Of a DNA stretch of 64,000 nucleotides, positions 46,424 to 53,739 are shown piece after piece; position 1 is the first letter of the stretch, and the number at the start of each line of letters is the position of its first letter. The notes under the pieces were generated by a model. The model was not told where the DNA came from. It saw only the letters and a program-made list of their open reading frames with translations, and did no database searches. The DNA comes from CAZUNO01 sp964621445 [NCBI: Candidatus Hadarchaeota archaeon]. GTDB lineage: Archaea > CAYQAE01 > CAYVLA01. Made by a program: the position numbers and the translations under genes. The stretch spans positions 17,298 to 81,297 of the forward strand of contig CAZUNO010000011.1 of assembly GCA_964621445.1 (NCBI GenBank), written 5' to 3'.

Positions 46424-47245
46424 ATGCGGGACCAGATGGATGACATAAACACGGTTTGGAGAGACCCTGAGAGGTTGAGGGCCCCGGCCTTCAACATAAT
46501 TGGAAATCTTTACTACGTGGGGAATCGGGATGTCAGCAGCCACCTCCTGGCCTCGGACCAGGGACATATCCTTATAGATACAGGTTTCTCGTCCACGGTG
46601 CCCCTCCTCCTGGATAGCATAAGGTACTTGGGGTTCGAGGAGCAGGACATCGAACTCATAGTCAATACCCACGCGCACGAGGACCACGCGGGTGGCAATC
46701 GAAGGATGCTGGAGGCCACGGGAGCGAGGTCAGCCATAGGTAGGCGGGATGTCAAAACCGTGGAGGCGGGAACGGAGCTCACCTGCGGTCACTACATGTA
46801 CGGCGTTGAGCATTTCGACACCTACCATGTGGACATTCCCCTGGAGGGGGGAGAGGAGTTCCAGTTCGGAGATTCGGTTCTGAGGGTGCACAGCACACCT
46901 GGTCACACCCCGGGGACCTGTAGCTACGAGATACCTGTCAATTATCGCGGTCGGGAGCTGACCGCCTTCCTTTTCGGTGGGCCCGGGCAGTGGACCTTCC
47001 AGAGGGAACACCGGTGTCAGGGATATGAGGGGGACATGGAGGACTATGCACGTAGCCTGGATTATCTATCGGGAATCGAGGTGGACGTGCCCCTGGGGGC
47101 CCATCCCGGCCAGAACAGGGCCCTGGATAAACACCGGAAAATGAAATCATGCAGCGGGGAGAACCCCTTCATAGACCCGGGTCACTGGCCGCGCTTCCTG
47201 TCGGGCCTCGTGGAGAGCTTCGACTCAGTACCACGCGGTGGGTAA
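46424..47245 (+). CDS. Metallo-beta-lactamase fold hydrolase
   Basis: The 273 residues carry the binuclear metal signature THAHEDHAGG (residues 82-91), a further histidine in HSTPGHTPGTCSYEI and a C-terminal GAHPG histidine. The arrangement HxHxDH with a late GAHPG resembles the subclass B3 lactamase branch rather than glyoxalase II or RNase Z. The true substrate in an archaeon is unknown. A TATA-like AAATACTTATC (46390-46400) about 30 bases upstream of the ATG suggests a nearly leaderless transcript. Divergent from rtcB. Confidence 0.75.
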   Translation: MRDQMDDINTVWRDPERLRAPAFNIIGNLYYVGNRDVSSHLLASDQGHILIDTGFSSTVPLLLDSIRYLGFEEQDIELIVNTHAHEDHAGGNRRMLEATGARSAIGRRDVKTVEAGTELTCGHYMYGVEHFDTYHVDIPLEGGEEFQFGDSVLRVHSTPGHTPGTCSYEIPVNYRGRELTAFLFGGPGQWTFQREHRCQGYEGDMEDYARSLDYLSGIEVDVPLGAHPGQNRALDKHRKMKSCSGENPFIDPGHWPRFLSGLVESFDSVPRGG

Positions 47246-47293
47246 CAATATATCTAAATAGCAATCGGAAACCCTCCCTGGAGGAGATATCAC

Positions 47294-48436
47294 ATGATTG
47301 ACCTTAGACCTCAGGCGGAGCGACGGACCAAAGAGGAGCTGATCCGGCAGCTGGAGGATTTTGAACTTGATCTGAAGTTCTCGGCCGGGGTCTGGTTTTT
47401 TGCCCCCGGCGGAGGGAGGTTTCACGACCGTTATGTGGATGACATGTCCATAGAGGAGAGGCTGAACAAGGCCGCGGAGCTCTCGGACTACGGCCTGGAG
47501 GGGATAGAGGCACATTACCCTAACGAGATTAACGAGGAAAATATCGATCTTTACAGGGACCTGGAGAGGTCATCGGGCATAAAGGTGGTGTCCATAGTGC
47601 CCAATTTATTCTACGAGAGAAAGTTCGAGTTCGGGTCACTGTCCTCGCCCCTCCCTGACCGGAGGAAACAGGCCATCGAGAGGACCAAGAAGACCCTCAG
47701 ACTCAACAAGGAGATGGATACCGAGTTTGCCATCGTGTGGCCGGGCATAGACGGCTACGAGAACCCCTTTGGCATAGATTTCCTGGCCGCCCGGGACCGT
47801 TTCTGTTCCGGGTTGGCTGAGGCCATGGACGCGGTTCCCGGGGTGAGGGTGGCCGAGGAACCGAAGCCCTACGAGCCCCGGGGGAATATCATGTACGGCA
47901 CAACCCCGGAAGGTATTCTCATGGCCCAGAAGACGGAGTCCATGCTCAGGAACGAGGAGAACCGGAAAATTCTACGTGAGGGCCGCTGCCTGGTGGGACT
48001 GAACCCCGAGGTGGGTCACGTGCTGATGGGATACGAGGACCTTGCCTACGCCCTGAGCCTGGCCATGGAATACGGGAAGCTGGCCCATACCCACTGGAAC
48101 AGCCAGCCCCTGGGAAACTATGACCAGGATCTTGACGTGGGCGTTATTTCCCCCGAGCAGACCGAGGCTGGTCTGTACGTGCTGAAGATGTACGGCTATG
48201 AGGGTTACTTCGGGATAGACATAAACCCGGAGAGGATACCGGTCGAGCAGGCCCTCAAGAACTCTATGGACGCCCTGAGGGCCGCAAATGACAGGATCAA
48301 CTCCCTGGACCACGAGAAGGTCATAAACAGCACCTCCCAGCCGGACAAGAACCGGGGCTGGCTGGAGGCCTACCTCATCCGCGCCAGGGCCGACAACCCA
48401 CAGGATCTTCCCCCCATAACCCCATTTGAGGAATAG
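47294..48436 (+). CDS. Xylose-isomerase-like TIM barrel protein
   Basis: A 380-residue barrel with metal-binding motifs in xylose isomerase order: GVRVAEEPKPYEPRGNIMYG (first glutamate, compare the EPKP motif), LVGLNPEVGHVLMGYEDLA (second glutamate and histidine), LAHTHWNSQPLGNYDQDLDV (acidic cluster). It is shorter than class II xylose isomerase and diverges elsewhere, so the sugar may be another aldose or a uronate; L-rhamnose and related isomerases share the fold. A good GGAGGAGATATC site precedes the ATG. It fits the sugar-acid theme of the islands on either side but is not adjacent to them. Confidence 0.7.
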   Translation: MIDLRPQAERRTKEELIRQLEDFELDLKFSAGVWFFAPGGGRFHDRYVDDMSIEERLNKAAELSDYGLEGIEAHYPNEINEENIDLYRDLERSSGIKVVSIVPNLFYERKFEFGSLSSPLPDRRKQAIERTKKTLRLNKEMDTEFAIVWPGIDGYENPFGIDFLAARDRFCSGLAEAMDAVPGVRVAEEPKPYEPRGNIMYGTTPEGILMAQKTESMLRNEENRKILREGRCLVGLNPEVGHVLMGYEDLAYALSLAMEYGKLAHTHWNSQPLGNYDQDLDVGVISPEQTEAGLYVLKMYGYEGYFGIDINPERIPVEQALKNSMDALRAANDRINSLDHEKVINSTSQPDKNRGWLEAYLIRARADNPQDLPPITPFEE

Positions 48437-48463
48437 CGGGCCCGGAGCGTGGTTTAGGTTACC

Positions 48464-48739
48464 GTGGATATCGAGGAAGAGGTGGAGAGGGCAGTTCAGG
48501 AGTTTAACAGGTATCGCTCTCCCGAGGCCAGGGCCCAGGTAATGTCCATATCCGAGAATGGCTCGATAGGCATATCGTTCACCGGGACTTTCTGTAAATC
48601 ATGCGGGTACCACGACTATTTCGACGACTTTTCCGTGGTCCTGGAGGAGATGGGTATGGAGAGCGAGATGGGATCGATCAGGGAACTTGATGAGGGTGGT
48701 GCCGTGGTGGAGTTCTTCTTGCATGAGAAACCTGGTTAA
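48464..48739 (+). CDS. Small conserved-looking protein with CxxC
   Basis: A 91-residue acidic protein: SPEARAQVMSISENGSIGIS, then TGTFCKSCGYHDYFDDFSVV with a CxxC that could bind a metal, ending VVEFFLHEKPG. Good codon structure and a GTG start behind AGGTTA 28 bases after the isomerase-like gene. I recognise no family with certainty. Confidence 0.6.
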   Translation: MDIEEEVERAVQEFNRYRSPEARAQVMSISENGSIGISFTGTFCKSCGYHDYFDDFSVVLEEMGMESEMGSIRELDEGGAVVEFFLHEKPG

Positions 48740-48760
48740 CGAGAGACCCGATTTGGCTTA

Positions 48761-48889
48761 GTGTGTGATTGTGGAGGGCGAGACCTGAAGCGATTTACGG
48801 CTTTTCTTACCCTGGCGGCGGGTATTACCCTGCTGGCCTCGGGCGGTATTATGGAGTTACTCTATACCTTACGGGAAGAAAGGTTCTAA
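48761..48889 (+). CDS. Possible single-helix micro-protein
   Basis: A 42-codon frame from GTG 48761 to TAA 48887 encodes KRFTAFLTLAAGITLLASGG, then IMELLYTLREERF: one hydrophobic helix with basic N- and charged C-flanks. A GGAGGG site lies closer to a CTG codon at 48783 than to the GTG, so the start is uncertain. Too short to assign. Confidence 0.33.
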   Translation: MCDCGGRDLKRFTAFLTLAAGITLLASGGIMELLYTLREERF

Positions 48890-48930
48890 TGGTGGTATGC
48901 CAGGAGGATTTTCGGGGCGAGTAGCTCACC

Positions 48931-49032
48931 ATGGAGAGGCAAGGTAGGATAGTGACCGGTAAGAACCCTGGAGCGGCCAGTAGGTTTGCCCGAACCGTGG
49001 CCCGGGCGATGGAAGAGGAGCTGTCAGCCTAG
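48931..49032 (+). CDS. Possible 33-residue ORF
   Basis: ATG 48931 to TAG 49030 reads MERQGRIVTGKNPGAASRFA, then RTVARAMEEELSA. Composition is protein-like (helical, basic then acidic) and it fills the gap before the convergent archease gene. It resembles the C-terminal end of a Rossmann-type protein and could be a remnant. Weak ribosome site. Confidence 0.28.
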   Translation: MERQGRIVTGKNPGAASRFARTVARAMEEELSA

Positions 49033-49052
49033 CTCACTTCCCGGTTAATCTG

Positions 49053-49472
49053 CTAGATGTCCACGAAGTATCTGATGAGTGCCTGCTCGTCAGTTTCCTG
49101 GATCTTCATCTGGTGGTAGGTTATGGCCTTTACCTCGGTCCCGCTGCCATGTCTCGCCTGCTCGAACTTCTCGCCCTTTACCGCGGCCTGTATACTTGGG
49201 GGGTCACGGGAGAAGTCCTTCACATCGATCTCCACTATGATAAGGTTGGAGGTGTCGAAGATGTATATGAGTTCCTCCAGCCAGGAATAGAGCAGGGATT
49301 CCAGGTCTTCACCGGAGGCCGAGACCTCGACCGATTCCTGGGGTCCGAATTGATCGGTATCGGTCATTATGCCAAAAAGGGCGATGCCGGCTTCCGAAAA
49401 AGCCTGGGGAAGGTTACCGGCCTTGACCTCCACTCCCACGTCAGCCGTGTGTTCAAGGTAACGAAAGGTCAT
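49053..49472 (-). CDS. Archease, RtcB activator
   Basis: Small metal-binding protein that allows RtcB to turn over by promoting guanylylation. FRYLEHTADVGVEVKAGNLP is the family signature, with the metal-binding aspartate in HTADVG; the C-terminal KAITYHQMKIQETDEQALIR carries the conserved histidine. At 139 residues it is the usual size. rtcB is nearby but separated by four genes. Confidence 0.93.
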   Translation of the reverse strand: MTFRYLEHTADVGVEVKAGNLPQAFSEAGIALFGIMTDTDQFGPQESVEVSASGEDLESLLYSWLEELIYIFDTSNLIIVEIDVKDFSRDPPSIQAAVKGEKFEQARHGSGTEVKAITYHQMKIQETDEQALIRYFVDI

Positions 49473-49539
49473 TCACTGGTCACAGAGCGGGATTAAGTGC
49501 GAAATAGATATATCTTGCACCCTTGAACGAGGGAGCAAG

Positions 49540-50292
49540 TTGAGCCATCTTTACCTGGTGGGCCTGGGGCTTAACCCCAAGGCCTTTTCCGAGGAGGCAG
49601 TTGAGGTCATAAGCGGCTGTGAGAGGGTCTTTCGCGAGGCCTATACCAGCCCCATACCAGGGCTGGACGGGGAGGTTCTTCATGGTCGGCTGGCGGTAGA
49701 GGTGGAGCAGCTGGGTCGGGGACCGGTCGAGGATGCCTCGGTCCTGATGGACGCTCTTTCGACGGGCGATGTGGCCCTTCTGGTCCCCGGGGACCCCATG
49801 ATCTCCACCACTCACATATCGCTGCGAGTGGAGGCGGCCGAGAGGGGACATGATTCCAGCATAATACACTCCAGCTCCATAATGTCCGCGGCCATTGGGG
49901 AGAGCTGCCTGACCGCGACCAAGTTCGGGCGAATGGCCACCATATCATTCATGAAATCCAGACAGCCCTACCATGTGCTGGCATTGAACTCCGAAATGGG
50001 GCTGCACACCCTGTTCCTGTTGGATGTCGATGAGGAGGACGGGAAATACATGTCCGTGAGACAGGCCCTGGAGTCCCTTCTGGAGGTAGAGGAGGATGAG
50101 GGAGGGAGTGTTATCGCCCTGGATACCCTGGCCATAGGTATGGCAAGGATCTCCTGCGGGGATCAGGTTATAGAGGCCGGGAAAGTTAAGCATCTCCTCG
50201 GTCACGACTTTGGAGCGCCCCCTCACTGCCTGGTGGTTCCCGGGGAGCTACATTTCTCGGAAAGGGAAGCCATGGATGCCCTTCTGGGATAG
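49540..50292 (+). CDS. dphB: Diphthine synthase DphB
   Basis: SAM-dependent methyltransferase of the diphthamide pathway on elongation factor 2. HLYLVGLGLNPKAFSEEAVE is the N-terminal motif, LLVPGDPMISTTHISLRVEA the SAM-binding motif, and LTATKFGRMATISF is also typical. At 250 residues it is normal. TTG start at 49540; a TATA-like TAGATATATC (49505-49514) lies upstream. Divergent from archease. Confidence 0.94.
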   Translation: MSHLYLVGLGLNPKAFSEEAVEVISGCERVFREAYTSPIPGLDGEVLHGRLAVEVEQLGRGPVEDASVLMDALSTGDVALLVPGDPMISTTHISLRVEAAERGHDSSIIHSSSIMSAAIGESCLTATKFGRMATISFMKSRQPYHVLALNSEMGLHTLFLLDVDEEDGKYMSVRQALESLLEVEEDEGGSVIALDTLAIGMARISCGDQVIEAGKVKHLLGHDFGAPPHCLVVPGELHFSEREAMDALLG

Positions 50293-50310
50293 GAGAATCG
50301 ATCTGAAAAG

Positions 50311-50319
50311 ATATTTAAA
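50311..50319 (+). promoter_or_regulatory. TATA box of tRNA-Lys
   Basis: ATATTTAAA preceded by purines, about 28 bases before the first tRNA base at 50344; a textbook archaeal promoter for a stable RNA. Confidence 0.7.
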
Positions 50320-50343
50320 CTTTTTGAGGTCTCCGGTGGTTTG

Positions 50344-50456
50344 GGGCCCGTAGCTTAGTCTGGTAGATCCCATCGGGAGTCAACAGCGATGGGCTCTTAA
50401 CCCATTGAAGAATTTTCTTCGGGGAAAGGTCTGGGGTTCAAGTCCCCACGGGCCCG
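50344..50456 (+). tRNA. tRNA-Lys(CTT) with two non-canonical introns
   Basis: Acceptor stem 50344-50350 pairs perfectly with 50449-50455; discriminator G50456; no encoded CCA. T-arm 50432-50448 with loop TTCAAGT. Anticodon arm: ATGGG (50389-50393), loop CTCTTAA with anticodon CTT at 50396-50398, CCCAT (50401-50405). Two insertions disturb the cloverleaf. Intron 1, 18 bases (50367-50384), lies in the D-arm between positions 22 and 23; intron 2, 21 bases (50406-50426), follows position 43 in the variable region. Each can fold as a bulge-helix-bulge-like element with three-base bulges. Their removal gives D-stem GCTT/GAGC and variable loop AGGTC. No intron is at the usual 37/38 site. Confidence 0.9.
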
Positions 50457-50549
50457 CTCCTATAGCCAGCAGACATCTACTTTCTATTTTCGTGGCGCCT
50501 TACCATGGGCGCTGATTTCCATCTATTGGGAGCCTCGGCTAGGTTATCA

Positions 50550-51692
50550 TTATCTTCGCCAGCGGAGTCGGTAGTTCAGCTCACCCGTTACCAGTTCTTT
50601 CCGAAGGTTTTCCGGGATTTCGATCACATACACCTGGGACAAACCGGTCTCGTTTGAGGTAAAAGCCACCCTAGTTGCGTCCCGGTTGAAGGAAGGGTGG
50701 GGGTGCGTTAGCTGTTGGTGTCCGAACCGCAGCGGCGGGTTGACCAATTTAGCGTATCGGCCTGACGGCACGTGGACTAGGAAAATACCTTCCATGGGCC
50801 AGTTGGTGTCGGCCACCCCCCATCGCCCATCTTCGCTAGAGGCCGAATGGCAGAAATAGGGCCCACTGCAGATCTCAGTTTTTTCGGTACCATCGATGCT
50901 GGCGATGGCGATTCCGTGGTCCGGGGGGAGGTAGGTGCCAATTCGTACATCGCTCTTGCCATGCCATGTGCAGTGGGAGAACTGATGGGATCCCGGTATT
51001 CTTCGCAGGTCTTTCCCGTCGATCTGGCAGGTGTACTCCCCGTCCTTGCCGAAAAATGCTAGAATGGTTCCCTCATAATTTGAAGTAAGGTGGCAGAGCG
51101 GGTATCCGTGGGCAAAGGTAGTCGTCTCCGTCCCGTCGGTGCGAAATCTGACGATGAGGTGTTTCCCATCCCGGTCTTTTCCGATGGACAGGAAGAAAGT
51201 GCCATCGCCAGTCAGTGTTGAGGGACCCAGGCTGTGGACGGATTCACACCTTGCTATCTCCCTCTCCTCGAAGGTGTCGATGTCTAGAGCCAGCAGGGCG
51301 TTGTCCCTCACGCCGTAGATTACCCTCGGAGTTCCGGGAGAGGGGATCGGCGAACCCAGGGGATGTTTCTCGTCGCTGAGCTGCACCAGGTTTCTGCCAT
51401 CAGCATCTACACGAAAGAGGTCCCAGTCGGAATTCCGGCTCGCCATGCGCTGTGAGAGAAAAAGAAGGGTTCTGTTGTCCACCGTGAAATTGGGATTTTC
51501 GAAATACAGGGTCCGACTGTGCAGGGGGGCGTTGGTGAGCTGTACGTAGTAGACTCCTGTTTCCGGATCTCGTTGTTTGATCCGTTCCCACTCGTATGAT
51601 TTCCCGCGTTCTCCGGCGTATGTGGAGAGGCATAGGATTGAGTAGACTAGAAATGCGATTCCCCACCAGGTTTGAGCCATTTCAATGTACAT
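50550..51692 (-). CDS. Secreted oligogalacturonate-lyase-like beta-propeller protein
   Basis: A signal peptide (WWGIAFLVYSILCLSTYAG) precedes about 355 residues of seven-bladed propeller: LLFLSQRMASRNSDWDLFRV, LVQLSDEKHPLGSPIPSPG, FCHSASSEDGRWGVAD. The segment HQQLTHPHPSFNRDATRVAF near the C-terminus contains Q-x-x-H-x-H, the same spacing as the manganese ligands Q350/H353/H355 of the PL22 oligogalacturonate lyase, and a further histidine stands in FCHSASS as in H287. This supports a PL22-type enzyme cleaving short pectin fragments, although PL22 proteins are usually intracellular. ATG 51692 with a GGAAGAG site. It starts the second accessory island. Confidence 0.66.
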   Translation of the reverse strand: MYIEMAQTWWGIAFLVYSILCLSTYAGERGKSYEWERIKQRDPETGVYYVQLTNAPLHSRTLYFENPNFTVDNRTLLFLSQRMASRNSDWDLFRVDADGRNLVQLSDEKHPLGSPIPSPGTPRVIYGVRDNALLALDIDTFEEREIARCESVHSLGPSTLTGDGTFFLSIGKDRDGKHLIVRFRTDGTETTTFAHGYPLCHLTSNYEGTILAFFGKDGEYTCQIDGKDLRRIPGSHQFSHCTWHGKSDVRIGTYLPPDHGIAIASIDGTEKTEICSGPYFCHSASSEDGRWGVADTNWPMEGIFLVHVPSGRYAKLVNPPLRFGHQQLTHPHPSFNRDATRVAFTSNETGLSQVYVIEIPENLRKELVTGELNYRLRWRR

Positions 51693-51825
51693 GATCTCTT
51701 CCCTCTTTCTGGATATCCAAGGTTAGCTGAGCCGAGATCTTTAAATGGTGCTAGCATGGAGGCGCGGTCAAAGATATTTGTCTCATCCGGGATACTGGCT
51801 TCGACTGAGATGGGGAGGTGGTTTT

Positions 51826-53739
51826 GTGAATGAAAATTACTCAAATTCAAAGGAAATTGACGGTGGGAGAAGGGCAGCTGGTGGAGATATTGCATCGGTA
51901 CAGGAGGGAGAGACCCTGGTAATCGCCGATGATGGTACCAGTAAATATCTTATCGTGATCTCGGTATCGGCCTCCCCCTCGGAAAGGCGTGCAGCCGCTG
52001 AGCTCCAGATGTTTCTGGAACAGATCTGTGGGGTCCGTCTTCCAATAATCAATGACCAGGAGCCTATTGGGGGACATGAAATAATACTTGGGAAAAATGA
52101 TCACCTGGCCGAGCTTGGTATTCGTGTGGATTTCTCGGAGATGGGGGATGAGGGATTCATCATTCGCACCATGTGCCCGCACCTGGTGATTGTCGGTGGT
52201 CGCCGCAGTGGCACGATGTACGGGGTGTATGCCTTTCTTGAGGAGCATCTGGGTTGCCGGTGGTTTACATCACAGGTCAGCTACATACCCTCAATGCCAC
52301 GACTCCAGGTCGGTCCCATTGATGATATGCAGGTGCCGGCTTTGGAGTACCGGGACGTGTTCTTCCTGGACTCCAGGGATCCTGATTGGGCGGCACGGAA
52401 TAGGGTTAACGGTACCTGGACCCTGACCGAGGAACATGGAGGCAATGTCAGCTTTTACCCCTTCGGCCACTCTTTCTGGAATCTGATTCCATCTGATGAG
52501 TTTTTTGAGTCGCATCCCGAATGGTTTCCCCTCATCGATGGGGAGCGCACGCTGAGCGGTAAATACGTTCGTCGGACCCAGCTATGCCTAACCAACGAGG
52601 AGATGATCGAGCAGGCCATCGAGAGGGTAAAGGAGTGGATCAGGGAACACCCCGAGGCCAATATGATCTCCATTTCCCAGAACGATGGATGGGGTGGTTG
52701 GTGTGAGTGTGAGGATTGTGCAGCTCTTGAGGAAAAGGAGGGTGGCACGCATTCGGCACCGATGATATACTTTGTTAATCGCGTAGCAGAGGCCGTAGCG
52801 GAGGACTACCCGGATATAAAGATCGATACCCTTGCATATAGCTACTCATGGAAGGCGCCGAAGACCCTAAAACCCTTCCCAATGTTGTCGTTCGCCTGGT
52901 AACGGGTGCCTACCCACGAGGTGACCCGCTTGCTGTAACCATCCCCTGGGGGATGAGAAGTGTTATGTGAATGCCGATCTGAGGGAAAGGATCAGTGACT
53001 GGGCCCGGCTCACGGACCGCCTCTACGTTTGGGATTACATAGTCAATTTTCGTCAATACCTCTTACCGCTGCCCAATATTCACACTTTGGGACCCAATAT
53101 CAGGTTTTTCGTTGAGAATGGGGTGAAGGGTGTTTTTGAGCAGGGCAGCGGCGATGTTGTATTCAGCGATATGACCTTCCTGAAGGCCTATCTGGTGGCC
53201 AAGCTCCTTTGGAACCCGGAGTACGATGTTAATATGGGAATAAAGGAGTTCCTTGCGGCCTACTACGGCCAGGCGGCCGAACCCATCGGTGATTTTCTTG
53301 AAATGCTTAAGGCGGAGGTTGAGGGCGGTGATTACTACCTGTTGCACGTTAAGCTATTCAATCCAAGCATCGATCTGCCCTATCTAACGCCGGAATTCCT
53401 TTCCAGGGCGAAGTCCCTATTGAAGAGGCCGAAAATTGGATCTCTGACCACCGAGAGGTCCTTTCTAGGGTTAGGGCGGCGGGGTTGTTCCTGGGTTACC
53501 TGAAGCTACGAATGGCCATGCGGGTCATGCCCCTGTCTGATTCAGAGGGAGGTGGTCTCCCGGTCAGGGATTGGTATGAGGACAACATGGAGAATTTCTT
53601 CTCAAAGGCCGAGGAGGTCGGTGTGACACACTGGCGGGCAACCTGCTATAAGGACAGCTCCATGGAGGGTTTACGACGGAAAGCTGGGTCGTTATTGCAG
53701 CTTCCGGAGACGGGCCAAAAAGCCGGCAAACAGGATTAA
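51826..53739 (+). pseudogene. DUF4838 glycosidase-like gene broken by three frameshifts
   Basis: From GTG 51826 (strong GGGGAGGTGG site) the frame encodes ERRAAAELQMFLEQICGVRL, RSGTMYGVYAFLEEHLGCRW and GWGGWCECEDCAALEEKEGG, hallmarks of DUF4838 proteins (GH67/GH20-like N-terminal domain plus barrel). It stops at 52902, but homology continues in the next frame (NVVVRLVTGAYPRGDPLAV, from 52881), then in another (CYVNADLRERISDWARLTDR to about 53420), then in a fourth stretch to 53739 (AENWISDHREVLSRVRAAG). Each shift equals loss of one base, the first two in homopolymer runs near 52878 (C) and 52945 (G), the third near 53420. The 3' end collides with the convergent propeller gene. No intact product is expected unless the shifts are sequence errors. 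Confidence 0.75.

Noticed and set aside
50344-50456. A canonical intron at position 37/38 of tRNA-Lys
   Set aside because: The anticodon stem ATGGG/CCCAT and loop CTCTTAA are uninterrupted; the extra bases lie in the D-arm and variable region.
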